Shown one piece after another: positions 56,355 through 64,000 of a stretch of 64,000 bases of DNA. The stretch spans positions 1-64,000 of the forward strand of contig JAXLQU010000009.1 of the NCBI GenBank assembly GCA_046331425.1. Reading direction: 5' to 3'. The stretch comes from JANNUT01 sp046331425 (GTDB taxonomy: Bacteria; Acidobacteriota; Polarisedimenticolia; J045). Made by a program: the position numbers and the translations under genes. The first letter of the stretch is position 1. Every line of letters begins with the position of its first letter. The notes under the pieces are model-generated. The model made no database searches and was not told where the DNA came from. It saw only the letters and a program-made list of their open reading frames with translations.

Positions 56355-58820
56355 ATGTCGCGCTTCGGGAGAGGAAACGTGACCGATCGCCATGCCAGGG
56401 AAGCCCCGCCGCCGCTGCCGGCCACTCGCGTCGCGTGGCAATGCCCGAGTGACTGGCTTCCGTTTTCGACGACCGATGAAATCGGACCGAGTGATGAGAT
56501 CGGGGGACAAGATCGAGCGATCGCGGCAATCCGGCTCGGGATTCGGATCCGCGCACGTGGATACAACGTCTATGTTTCAGGCCTTCCCGGAACTGGCCGG
56601 ACGACAACGGTCCGGCAGTTGCTCCAACGTGAGGCGGCGAGTGGACCAGTCTCGGATGATCTGCTCTATGTCCACAACTTCATCGACCCCAGATCTCCTC
56701 GTCTGCTGAGACTCCCGGCGGGCAAGGGGCGAGTTCTACAACTCGCGATGAACCGCGCCGCCGAGCGCCATCGTCAGGGTTTGACGGCGATTCGCGCTTC
56801 TGGAAGTCACAGAGAAAGACGCGACAAGTTGGTAGGTGGGATCCGTGAAGAGCAGGCATCGCTCGTCGCCGAGTTCCAGCAAGAACTTGCGCAAGAGGGT
56901 TTCGCGCTCGTCGAAGTCGCGATGGGGCCGTTTCGACGACACGAACTCGCGATCGTGGTCGAAGAACGACCTGTTGCGTTCGACGATATCGCCGGTCTGG
57001 TTCATGAAAAGAAACTGTCCCCCGAGCAGGCGGAGGCGTTCCGTCTGAAGCACCCGCAGCTCGAGGCGCGCCTATCTCAGATCGCCGCGCGAATGCGCGA
57101 GCTTGGGCGAGAGTCGGAAAAGAGGTTGGCCGATGCCGATCGCACCGCCGCGCTTCCGCTGATCTCGGATGCACTCGAAGAGGCGCGTGGAATCGTCGGA
57201 ATTCCGGCTGGTGAACACCACGCCCTGGACACGTATCTCGAGGCAGTGCACGAGTTCTTGCTCCGCATCTTCTGCGAGCAGTTTGCTGCCGGCGAGACAG
57301 CGCTTCAGGAGGGACAGCCGGAGATTCCCGATCCACTCACGGCGCTCACCGTTCACCTCTTGGTCGATCGCACAGGGCAGAGCGGTCGCCCGGTGATCGA
57401 GGAAAACAACCCGACGCCAGCGAAACTGACCGGATTCCTCGAGCCGCCTCGCCAGGGCGAATCGTTGAATCGACCCGACTTGACACGAATACGTGCCGGA
57501 TCTCTTCACCACGCAGACGGCGGCTTTCTGCTGATCAGCGCACAAGAGTTGCTGGGTGATGAGACCGCGTGGCCCGTCCTTAGACGAGTCCTGCGCTCGG
57601 AGAAAGCGGAATTCATCGGAGGCGAGGGCGCCGACGGTATTCCGCCGCTGGATCCCGAGTCCACTGACCTCGAGCTGACGGTAGTGATGATCGGCTCGCC
57701 GGCGCTGCGCGAAGCTTTCGTGCACTCCGACGAGGAGTTTCATCGGTTATTCAAGATCACAGCGCAGTTTGACGATCGCGTGTTGCTATCGCGCGAGACG
57801 GTCGTCTCGTTTGCTGCATTTCTGAAGATGGTGTTGGACGACGAGGGGTTGCCAGCCTTCGAACAGGCGGCCGTGGCTCGAGTGATCGAGTTCATGGTTC
57901 GTGTCGCCGAAGGACGATCCAAGCTCTCGACACGATTTCGTTTGCTGGCCGACTTGGCGCGCGAGGCAGCGTGGTTCGCTCGCGCGCAAGGGCTCGCGAC
58001 CGTTACCAAAGCCAACGTGGAGGCCGCACTCGTCGCACGTCGCGAGCGACAAGGATTGCTATCGCTGCGGATCCAGCAGTCGATACACGATGGGCTGCTA
58101 TTGCTTGACCTCGCCGGAGATCGGGTCGGGCAGGTGAATGCACTGGCAGTGGTTGAGACCAACCTCGAACGATTCGGCTATCCGATGCGCGTCACCGCAA
58201 CCACGGCCGTTGGCCGCGCTGGGATCATCGATATCGAACGAGAGGCCGAGCTATCGGGGGAGATACACACCAAGGCGTCGCTGATTTTGGCCGGCTACCT
58301 GCGGTCGCGATTCGCCCAAAGACACCCGCTGGCTATCACGGCAAGCATCTGCTTCGAGCAGAGTTACGGTGGAGTCGAGGGTGACTCGGCGTCGTCGGCT
58401 GAGCTCGCGGCGCTACTCTCGTCACTGGCGGAGGCGCCGGTTCGTCAGGACCTCGCGGTCACGGGCGCCGTCGATCAACGGGGGCAGATCCTCCCAGTCG
58501 GCGGCGTGAACGAGAAGGTCGAAGGATTTTGGGATGTATGTCGAAGGAGCGGTTTGACGGGCACTCAGGGCGTTGTGCTCCCACTGGCATCCGTCGACTC
58601 CTTGCAACTGGACGGTGAGTTGCTCGAGGACGTGCGCGGCGGGCGATTTCAGATCTATGGCGTCGATACCGTGGACGCTCTGGTGGCGCTGTTGACCGGC
58701 ACCGCCCTCGGGGTGCCCGACGCCAGCGGCGCCTGGCCCGAGGATAGCCTTGGCGGGCGTATCTCCTTACGGTTGAGGGAGATGGCGGAAACTCTCCGGG
58801 ACTTTGGTTCGGGCGCCTGA
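56355..58820 (+). CDS. Lon-like AAA+ protease (COG1067 family)
   Basis: ATP-dependent serine protease of 821 residues, similar to YcbZ/LonB-type enzymes. Nucleotide binding starts with YNVYVSGLPGTGRTTTVRQL; an arginine in the lysine position is, to my memory, usual in this family. A long helical insertion region follows (about 150-350), then a Walker B-containing second AAA half (DGGFLLISAQELLGDETAWP). The C-terminal protease domain has catalytic Ser in GGVEGDSASSAELAALLSSL and Lys in GGVNEKVEGFWDV. ATG 56355 has GGAGG seven bases upstream, better than GTG 56379. It is likely a quality-control protease; substrates are unknown. The gene stands alone. Confidence 0.9.
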   Translation: MSRFGRGNVTDRHAREAPPPLPATRVAWQCPSDWLPFSTTDEIGPSDEIGGQDRAIAAIRLGIRIRARGYNVYVSGLPGTGRTTTVRQLLQREAASGPVSDDLLYVHNFIDPRSPRLLRLPAGKGRVLQLAMNRAAERHRQGLTAIRASGSHRERRDKLVGGIREEQASLVAEFQQELAQEGFALVEVAMGPFRRHELAIVVEERPVAFDDIAGLVHEKKLSPEQAEAFRLKHPQLEARLSQIAARMRELGRESEKRLADADRTAALPLISDALEEARGIVGIPAGEHHALDTYLEAVHEFLLRIFCEQFAAGETALQEGQPEIPDPLTALTVHLLVDRTGQSGRPVIEENNPTPAKLTGFLEPPRQGESLNRPDLTRIRAGSLHHADGGFLLISAQELLGDETAWPVLRRVLRSEKAEFIGGEGADGIPPLDPESTDLELTVVMIGSPALREAFVHSDEEFHRLFKITAQFDDRVLLSRETVVSFAAFLKMVLDDEGLPAFEQAAVARVIEFMVRVAEGRSKLSTRFRLLADLAREAAWFARAQGLATVTKANVEAALVARRERQGLLSLRIQQSIHDGLLLLDLAGDRVGQVNALAVVETNLERFGYPMRVTATTAVGRAGIIDIEREAELSGEIHTKASLILAGYLRSRFAQRHPLAITASICFEQSYGGVEGDSASSAELAALLSSLAEAPVRQDLAVTGAVDQRGQILPVGGVNEKVEGFWDVCRRSGLTGTQGVVLPLASVDSLQLDGELLEDVRGGRFQIYGVDTVDALVALLTGTALGVPDASGAWPEDSLGGRISLRLREMAETLRDFGSGA

Positions 58821-58843
58821 GGATCGCTTTTCACAATTCAGGG

Positions 58844-58872
58844 TTGCCAAAGCGGCGATTTCGCAAGATATT
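58844..58872 (+). promoter_or_regulatory. Candidate promoter of the Lrp-type gene
   Basis: TTGCCA (58844-58849), 17-base spacer and GATATT (58867-58872). The ATG at 58881 begins eight bases after the -10, so the mRNA would be leaderless; no Shine-Dalgarno is visible. Confidence 0.45.
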
Positions 58873-58880
58873 GTCTGGCG

Positions 58881-59450
58881 ATGAGCACGATAAGCAAAAC
58901 ATCCTTCGGCGGCAGTGCGCCCCTGCCCGAGAACGTCCGCCTGGACGACACCGATCGGCGAATCCTGGACGTTCTTCAAGACGACGCGAGGCTATCTCGT
59001 GCCGAGATTGGTCAGGCGGTCGGCCTCTCGGCGGCCGCGGTCCATGAGCGCATCAAGAAGCTCGAGAGGCTCGGGGTCATCAAGCGATACACCGCGTTGC
59101 TCGATCCTGAGCGAGCCAACTGCGATCTACTGGTTTTCGTGCAGGTGTTCATCGAGCACCCGCGGCACGAGGAGCGATTTCTCACCGAGGTTGCTGCGAT
59201 GTCCGAGGTCCAGGAGTGTCATCGCGTCACCGGTGCGGCGACCTGCTTCCTCAAGGTTCGCGTTCCGGATCGACTCTCGTTGCAACGACTGATTCTCGAC
59301 CGAATCAATGCGCTTCCCGGCGTCCGTGGAACTGAGACGGTCGTCGTGCTCTCCACAACAAAGGAAACCCCGCACATTCACCTGCCGGCCGTACGAATCG
59401 CGGAGAGCGGCGCTGCCCCACAATCAGCGACAAGCGAGGACCATCCATGA
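58881..59450 (+). CDS. Lrp/AsnC family transcriptional regulator
   Basis: DNA-binding regulator of 189 residues. The HTH lies at about 22-70 (DTDRRILDVLQDDARLSRAE, then VGLSAAAVHERIKKLERLGV), followed by the ligand-binding RAM domain (about 85-165; VFIEHPRHEERFLTEVAAM, VTGAATCFLKVRV). The C-terminal about 20 residues are an unconserved tail. ATG 58881 is directly followed downstream by the lysine 6-transaminase gene, overlapped by ATGA. In mycobacteria an Lrp-type regulator sits next to lat (lysine aminotransferase), so it likely controls that gene in response to lysine or another amino acid. Confidence 0.9.
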   Translation: MSTISKTSFGGSAPLPENVRLDDTDRRILDVLQDDARLSRAEIGQAVGLSAAAVHERIKKLERLGVIKRYTALLDPERANCDLLVFVQVFIEHPRHEERFLTEVAAMSEVQECHRVTGAATCFLKVRVPDRLSLQRLILDRINALPGVRGTETVVVLSTTKETPHIHLPAVRIAESGAAPQSATSEDHP

Positions 59451-60796
59451 GAACCCGCGCGATGAATCCCGATGAGATCCTTCCGATCCTCAAGCGGCGA
59501 ATCCTGGTGGACGGTTTCGACCTCGTACTCGACCTGGAGCGTTCACAGGGCAGTCGTCTGTTCGATGCACGAAGCGGCAAGGAATACCTCGACTTCTTCA
59601 CCTTCTTCGCAACGAACCCGGTGGGAATGAATCACCCGCACATGCTCGAGCCGGAGTTCATGACCCGCTTGGCCAAAGTGGCCGTCAACAAAATCAGCAA
59701 TAGCGACGTCTACACCGACGTCTACGCCGAGTTCGTGGCAACGCTCGATCGGGTCGGTCGGCCCGAGTCGATGAAGCACTTCTTCTTCGTGGAAGGTGGG
59801 GCACTCGCGGTCGAGAACGGGCTGAAGACGGCGTTTGACTGGAAGGTCCGGCGCAACTTCAAGAAGGGACACAAACAAGAACGTGGTCACCAAATCATGC
59901 ATCTCGAGTGGGCCTTCCACGGCCGCTCGGGATACACCCTGTCCTTGACCAATACCGATCCGCGCAAAACCAACTACTTCCCGAAATTCGACTGGCCGCG
60001 AATTCCATCGCCTGCCATTCGTTTCCCGCTCGATGCCGCGGAACAGGCACGGCTGGACGAGGTCGAGGCCGTGACTCTGGCCGTGGCGCGCCGCTACTTC
60101 GAGGAGCGTCAGGACGAAATTGCCGCGATCATTACCGAGCCGATCCAATCCGAGGGCGGGGACAACCACTTCCGGAGTTCCTTCTTGCAGGGACTCCGCC
60201 GGTTGGCAGACGAGTTCGATGCGCTGCTGATCTTCGATGAGGTCCAAACCGGCGTAGGCATGACAGGAAAGTTCTGGGGGTATCAGAACTTCGGTGTCGA
60301 ACCCGATGTGATCGCGTTCGCCAAGAAGATGCAGTTGGGTGGAATCATGGCCGGAGGCAAGGTCGATGAGGAGCCTGAGAACGTGTTTCGTATGCCGTCA
60401 CGCATCAACAGCACCTGGGGTGCGCACATCGTCGACATGCTTCGAGCGACACGACTGCTCGAGATCATCGAGCGAGATAACCTGGTCGAGAATGCCGCGC
60501 GCATGGGGCAGCGGTTGCTCGCGGGGCTGCATGAAATCGCGACTCGGCATCCGCGACTGGTCAGCAACGTCAGGGGGCGCGGCTTGCTGTGCGCGTTCAG
60601 TTTCCCCGACGCCGCCACACGTAATGCGGCTGTCGATGCCTGCCATGAGGATGGCCTGTTGATCCTCACCAGCGGCGCTCAATCGCTCCGCTTCCGGCCG
60701 GCGCTCAACATTTCGGCCGAGGATATCGACGAGGGACTCAACCGCCTCGACAACGCCATCGTTCGGCTCTCACGTCACGGGGTTGCAGCGGTCTAG
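59447..60796 (+). CDS. lat: L-lysine 6-transaminase
   Basis: PLP-dependent class III aminotransferase of 449 residues transferring the epsilon-amino group of lysine to 2-oxoglutarate. Key blocks are FFTFFATNPVGMNHPHML, FFFVEGGALAVENGLKTAFD, WAFHGRSGYTLSLTNTDP, EPIQSEGGDNHFR, LLIFDEVQTGVGMTGKFWGY (PLP-binding Asp) and DVIAFAKKMQLGGIMAG with the Schiff-base lysine. The pattern matches LAT of mycobacteria rather than ornithine or GABA aminotransferases. ATG 59447 has GAGGA six bases upstream and overlaps the regulator stop. It may serve lysine catabolism or stress adaptation. Confidence 0.92.
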   Translation: MRTRAMNPDEILPILKRRILVDGFDLVLDLERSQGSRLFDARSGKEYLDFFTFFATNPVGMNHPHMLEPEFMTRLAKVAVNKISNSDVYTDVYAEFVATLDRVGRPESMKHFFFVEGGALAVENGLKTAFDWKVRRNFKKGHKQERGHQIMHLEWAFHGRSGYTLSLTNTDPRKTNYFPKFDWPRIPSPAIRFPLDAAEQARLDEVEAVTLAVARRYFEERQDEIAAIITEPIQSEGGDNHFRSSFLQGLRRLADEFDALLIFDEVQTGVGMTGKFWGYQNFGVEPDVIAFAKKMQLGGIMAGGKVDEEPENVFRMPSRINSTWGAHIVDMLRATRLLEIIERDNLVENAARMGQRLLAGLHEIATRHPRLVSNVRGRGLLCAFSFPDAATRNAAVDACHEDGLLILTSGAQSLRFRPALNISAEDIDEGLNRLDNAIVRLSRHGVAAV

Positions 60797-60862
60797 TCCT
60801 CGCAAGGTCGAAACAATTCAGCACTCGAGCCTGCTCGGCGAGATTCGTCGCGAAGAGCTTCC

Positions 60863-60868
60863 TATAAT
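60863..60868 (+). promoter_or_regulatory. -10 box upstream of lytic transglycosylase gene
   Basis: A perfect TATAAT 23 bases before the ATG at 60892. No clear -35 hexamer could be matched, so an extended or weak promoter is assumed. Confidence 0.4.
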
Positions 60869-60891
60869 CTCGCGGAGAATTCTCTCGACCG

Positions 60892-61941
60892 ATGGTCGTT
60901 CGCCTGGGAGGCGATGTGGAAAGCAAGTGGCTCGGAATCTCCGGTCTTGCGATCGGGGCAGTCGTAGCGCTCGGACTGGTCAGTGTTTCCCGCGTGGTCG
61001 CCAGGCCGTTGCGCGCGCCCGAAAGCTCGGCGAGTTTCGCACCTGCGCTACTTGACCCGGATTCGTTGGCCAGCGCCACGCCCGAGGAGCGCATCGAGTT
61101 GGCCAGGCGGCTTTTGGGAATGAATGCAGCATTCCTCGCCGCGCTACCGATTCCCCAAAAGATCACACTGTGCGGAACATCGATCCCGCTGGATCGTGCC
61201 GATGTTCGAGAAGCAATCGCCTACGAACTCATACTCAGTGTCGGCAAACCGACGATGCCTTTGTTGTGGACGCGACGCGCTCCCAACGTGCTCCCTCTCA
61301 TCGAAGCGCAACTGAAGGCGCGCCAGCTTCCCGACGACCTGAAATACCTGCCGATGATCGAATCCGATCTGCGCTGGACGGCGCGATCCCCAGCGAATGC
61401 ATTGGGTTTGTGGCAGTTCGTCGAGGGGACCGGGCGCCGCTACGGTTTGCGAATCGACTCGTTCGTCGATCAACGTCTCGATCCTGACAGCGCCACCGAT
61501 GCGGGACTCCGATACCTGGATGACTTACATCGTGAGTTCGACGATTGGTTGTTGGCGCTGGCGGCGTACAACGCGGGGGAAGGCGCGGTTGGGAGAGCGC
61601 TCGCAGATCAAGGGCGACGCTCGTACTTCGATCTGTTCCTCCCATACGAGACTCGTCGTTACGTGCCGCGACTCATTGCTGCCAAGTTGGTGTACGAGCA
61701 GCCCGAAGCCTACGGCCTGGTGCGAATGACGCCGCTGTACAGAACCAGTTATCGGTTCGTCGAGCTGACTATTCATGAGGCTCAAGGCGACCTGCGAGAG
61801 GTCGCCCGCAAACAGGGGCTGGACTACGCGGCGTTGCGGTTGGCCAATCCCCAACTGAAATCGGCCAAAGTGCCGAAAGGGAAGTACCGAGTGAGGGTGG
61901 CGGATCGCGGCGACGGAGCCCCTGTGATGGAAGCGCCGTAA
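60892..61941 (+). CDS. MltD-like lytic transglycosylase
   Basis: Envelope muramidase of 349 residues cleaving peptidoglycan between MurNAc and GlcNAc. A membrane-spanning or signal segment (about 15-35) precedes an SLT domain with catalytic Glu in YLPMIESDLRWTARSPANAL, then GLWQFVEGTGRRYGL, DWLLALAAYNAGEGAVGRAL and YETRRYVPRLIAAKLVYEQP. The final 45 residues resemble a LysM-like segment (LTIHEAQGDLREVARKQGLD). ATG 60892 is used; GTG 60916 has a better GGGAGG and may be the true start. It is tail-to-tail with the MltF-like gene. Confidence 0.9.
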   Translation: MVVRLGGDVESKWLGISGLAIGAVVALGLVSVSRVVARPLRAPESSASFAPALLDPDSLASATPEERIELARRLLGMNAAFLAALPIPQKITLCGTSIPLDRADVREAIAYELILSVGKPTMPLLWTRRAPNVLPLIEAQLKARQLPDDLKYLPMIESDLRWTARSPANALGLWQFVEGTGRRYGLRIDSFVDQRLDPDSATDAGLRYLDDLHREFDDWLLALAAYNAGEGAVGRALADQGRRSYFDLFLPYETRRYVPRLIAAKLVYEQPEAYGLVRMTPLYRTSYRFVELTIHEAQGDLREVARKQGLDYAALRLANPQLKSAKVPKGKYRVRVADRGDGAPVMEAP

Positions 61942-61948
61942 GTCAACA

Positions 61949-63406
61949 CTACGGAACTTCCTGCACGCTCGGCAGCGCCGCCACTCGTTGGGCCCCCGGA
62001 TCGGTCGTGTAGCGCAGGTAGGCGTTTCGCACCCGCTCCACGTATGCCAACGTGAACGAGCCTCGCGCACGCCCGTGGGTCAATGTCGACGCAATCTCGG
62101 TGTCTTCCAGCAGCGGCATCACGATCGCAACGTTGTTGTCCCAACGCAGTGGATCTAGTCCGCGCTGGCGCGCCACCTCTTGCGCGTCGAGCACATGCCC
62201 AAGACCCATATTGTGGGCCGCGATCACGAACTCCATGCGTTCCGAAGCAGGCACATCAGAGAGCTGATCGGCGATCCATTTCAGATGGCGCGCGGCCGCC
62301 TGCACGTTCTGATTGGGATCGTAGGGGTCGGCAGCGCCAAACGCCTCGGCGGTTCGAGGCATCAGTTGCATCAAACCTGCAGCCCCACCCTCACCCTCAG
62401 CGGCGGGATCGAAGCTACTCTCGATCTGTCCGATGGCCGCAAGCAGCCGCCAGTCGAGTCCATTGTGGTTAGCCGCCTGCCGAAAGATGTCGTCGAACGG
62501 GGTCAGGTGCTCGTCGGGTATCGGTGGTGTCGGCATCCGCCGCACCACGCGCAAACGCAAAGGGTTCTCCAGGTATCGCCGTTCGATCTCACTCACCAAC
62601 CCCGCACTGCGTGAGAGCGTCACGAATCGGTCGAGCTTCGCCTGCAGCTCGGGAGCATTCCCTCGCAACGCCCAATGCACTGGCTGTGCTTCACCCAGCG
62701 GCGCACTGTGTTGCAAGCCCTGATACAGCGACGATTCCAATCGCGCCCGGGTCTCGTCCATCAGAACGAGCGGAAGTTTCCCCTCCGCCGCTTCCCGAAT
62801 GAGGTCGGCGTCGTTGCGATCGGGAGGGATCGGCGAGATTGCAAGTCGGCCGCCGAGGCGGGCATTCCATTGCAACGCGAGGGTCTCCCACGAGGTGAAG
62901 CGCCGGACGGAAACCGCCTTCCCGGAGAGCTCGGAGAACGAACGAATTTCGGCGGCATTGCGGCCGACCAGCATCGGGCGCGACTTCGAGAATGGGAGCG
63001 ACCAGCCCAGGCCTTCCATCGCGGGGATCGATCCGGCTCCCGCCACGGCGATGAGATCGATCGTGCCGCGGTTCAGATCGCGCAAGGCGCTGCTCAGTCG
63101 TTCGGTCGGGATGACCTCCACTCGAAGCCCCGCTGCCATCGCGAAGCGACGAGCCAGGTCGTAGGCGAATCCTTCAGGCTGCCCTGCCCGGTAGTGCAAG
63201 GACAAACCGTCCTCCGGGATCGCGACGCGCAACACACCGTCGGTCCGGATTTGCGGAAGATCGCGGACAGCGGCTGGCGAGAGGACCGCTACCGAGGATG
63301 GCGTCGAGCGTGCGCTCACGAGTGCAAACAGAGCCGCATCCAGCAGCAATGCAGCGCACACCGCCAAACCGACCCGCATGAATTTGAACCGCTTCATCGA
63401 TCCCAT
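61949..63406 (-). CDS. MltF-like membrane-bound lytic transglycosylase
   Basis: 485-residue periplasmic enzyme. An N-terminal signal or anchor (about 10-33) is followed by a solute-binding protein family 3 domain (about 55-275; LRVAIPEDGLSLHYRAGQPE, FAYDLARRFAMAAGLRVEVI), which regulates MltF in other bacteria. The SLT domain (about 310-450) has catalytic Glu in LLAAIGQIESSFDPAAEGEG, GLMQLMPRTAEAFGA and EFVIAAHNMGLGHVLDAQEV. ATG 63406 precedes ATG 63397. It is a peptidoglycan-remodelling enzyme, maybe controlled by muropeptide binding. A structured region follows upstream. Confidence 0.9.
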   Translation of the reverse strand: MGSMKRFKFMRVGLAVCAALLLDAALFALVSARSTPSSVAVLSPAAVRDLPQIRTDGVLRVAIPEDGLSLHYRAGQPEGFAYDLARRFAMAAGLRVEVIPTERLSSALRDLNRGTIDLIAVAGAGSIPAMEGLGWSLPFSKSRPMLVGRNAAEIRSFSELSGKAVSVRRFTSWETLALQWNARLGGRLAISPIPPDRNDADLIREAAEGKLPLVLMDETRARLESSLYQGLQHSAPLGEAQPVHWALRGNAPELQAKLDRFVTLSRSAGLVSEIERRYLENPLRLRVVRRMPTPPIPDEHLTPFDDIFRQAANHNGLDWRLLAAIGQIESSFDPAAEGEGGAAGLMQLMPRTAEAFGAADPYDPNQNVQAAARHLKWIADQLSDVPASERMEFVIAAHNMGLGHVLDAQEVARQRGLDPLRWDNNVAIVMPLLEDTEIASTLTHGRARGSFTLAYVERVRNAYLRYTTDPGAQRVAALPSVQEVP

Positions 63407-63433
63407 CTCGCCCCATTAGCTGCAAGCCTGGTG

Positions 63434-63504
63434 CCCGGTCGGAGTGTCCGGACCGAACCCCCTGGGGACGAACCCGGGCCTTTATAACCCGGATCCTCAG
63501 GGGG
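63434..63504 (-). other. Structured intergenic segment between proS and the mltF-like gene
   Basis: Three stems are visible: outer CCCCCTG/CAGGGGG (63458-63464 with 63498-63504), inner CCGGG/CCCGG (63474-63478 with 63488-63492), and CGGTC/GACCG (63436-63440 with 63451-63455). No T-run follows and no tRNA fold could be made. It may be a terminator, an attenuator or a processing structure of the proS transcript. Confidence 0.4.
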
Positions 63505-63547
63505 AGCGATGACCGATCTGAAATGGAGTATGCGAGGTTGTAAGCCG

Positions 63548-64000
63548 CTAGTAGGCTCTTGCGAACCAGAAACGGCGCTCTGCCGGGGAACCGCAGCGCA
63601 CGCAGCAGCCGCTTTCGGGCGGTTCATCGAACGGGATGCAACGCACCGTTGCTTTGGTTGCCTCTTTGATGGCGTCCTCGCATTCGCCCGAACCGCAATG
63701 CAGGGCCCGCATGAAACCTCCAATTTCGGCCCCTGCCTCGAACTCCTCCCAGGTATCGAGCGTTCGCGTCGTGTTGGTTCGATGCGAAAGCGCGCGCTGA
63801 TAGAGAGCGGCCTGAATCTGGTCGAGTTGACCGAGAACCGAACCGGGCAGCCCGTCCCACGCCATCGGTGTCTTGGATCGGTCGAGTCGGGAGACGGCAA
63901 CCACCTGACGGGCCTCGACGTCGCGAGGGCCTAACTCGAGCCGCAGCGGAACCCCCTTGAGCTCCCACTCGGCGTATTTGAAGCCGGGGTTTACGTTGTC
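63548..64000 (-). CDS. proS: Prolyl-tRNA synthetase (archaeal/eukaryotic type), C-terminal part
   Basis: Partial gene: the last 150 residues run from the window edge to a stop at 63548-63550. The start is outside the window. Readable features are the anticodon-binding end GVPLRLELGPRDVEARQVV and RLDRSKTPM, then the type-3 ProRS C-terminal zinc-binding tail: HCGSGECEDAIKEATKATVR, ESGCCVRCGSPAERRFW and the terminal FARAY. This tail, with its four-cysteine site and C-terminal Tyr, separates it from the bacterial-type ProRS. It charges proline onto tRNA. Frame is open to the window end without interruption. Confidence 0.9.
   Translation of the reverse strand, partial: DNVNPGFKYAEWELKGVPLRLELGPRDVEARQVVAVSRLDRSKTPMAWDGLPGSVLGQLDQIQAALYQRALSHRTNTTRTLDTWEEFEAGAEIGGFMRALHCGSGECEDAIKEATKATVRCIPFDEPPESGCCVRCGSPAERRFWFARAY

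Noticed and set aside
56570..56640. Loss of Walker A lysine in the Lon-like protease as a sign of inactivation
   Set aside because: An arginine in this position (PGTGRTT) is, as far as I recall, usual in COG1067 Lon-like proteins, and the catalytic Ser and Lys are intact.
63416..63504. tRNA-like segment downstream of proS
   Set aside because: Neither strand gives a seven-base acceptor stem, a canonical T-loop or a seven-base anticodon loop; only nested stems remain.

Overview
The window is chromosomal DNA from a GC-rich, Gram-negative bacterium. Outer-membrane genes (lpxC, lpxD, fabZ, lpxA, lolCD, an OmpH/Skp chaperone, an MsbA-type exporter), an 11-haem cytochrome c, an NtrY-type kinase with a partner regulator, an archaeal/eukaryotic-type prolyl-tRNA synthetase and a complete rrn operon together suggest a deltaproteobacteria-grade lineage (Myxococcota, Desulfobacterota or Binatota-like). 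Two uncharacterised families, a GAF/helical protein and a VWFA-related secreted protein, are to my knowledge also common in Acidobacteriota. Rank below phylum cannot be settled without aligning the 16S. No insertion sequence, prophage or CRISPR array was seen; this is a housekeeping region with several odd constructions.

Layout. 0-4.7 kb: a DMT exporter, a GAF-like protein, an 11-haem cytochrome c with a cytochrome b partner, and a small monohaem cytochrome. 5-9.4 kb: lpxC, an NtrY-like kinase and a degenerate NtrX-like regulator. 9.4-14.1 kb (minus): the prkA-yeaH-spoVR stress trio behind a candidate sigma-54 promoter. 14.3-30.4 kb (plus): a TsaB-RimI fusion, psd, pssA, lolCD, clpC, ompH, lpxD-fabZ-lpxA, a Gfo/Idh dehydrogenase, a frameshifted serine hydrolase, a TonB-like protein, rsmD and a LysM protein. 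30.5-39.9 kb (minus): rimP-nusA-infB-ylxP-truB-rpsO-pnp plus an MshEN/GAF protein. 40.4-46.9 kb (plus): the rrn operon 16S-tRNA-Ile-tRNA-Ala-23S-[beta-barrel gene]-5S. 47.3-55 kb: ruvCAB, an acyltransferase fusion, an MsbA-type exporter, a methyltransferase, and a kinase-glycosyltransferase-LAB_N operon. 55-64 kb: a VWFA protein, a Lon-like protease, Lrp plus lysine 6-transaminase, two lytic transglycosylases and the 3' end of proS.

Most genes are tightly packed with ATGA, GTGA or TTGA overlaps, implying long operons with translational coupling. Lipid A and envelope construction is the common theme: LpxC/D/A, FabZ, LolCD, OmpH, Psd/PssA, the PlsC fusion, the MsbA-like exporter and the GT2/LAB_N unit could all feed outer-membrane lipid synthesis.

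The most unusual observation is a beta-barrel gene, with its own promoter and ribosome binding site, sitting between the 23S and 5S genes. It appears to have displaced one arm of the 23S outer processing stem to just before 5S. Others worth a look are the NtrX-like regulator lacking the sigma-54 activator motifs, an acyltransferase carrying a remnant acyl-ligase domain plus carrier domain, ClpC where bamA usually lies, and an orphan terminator-bounded minus-strand segment between rimP and the rrn promoter.
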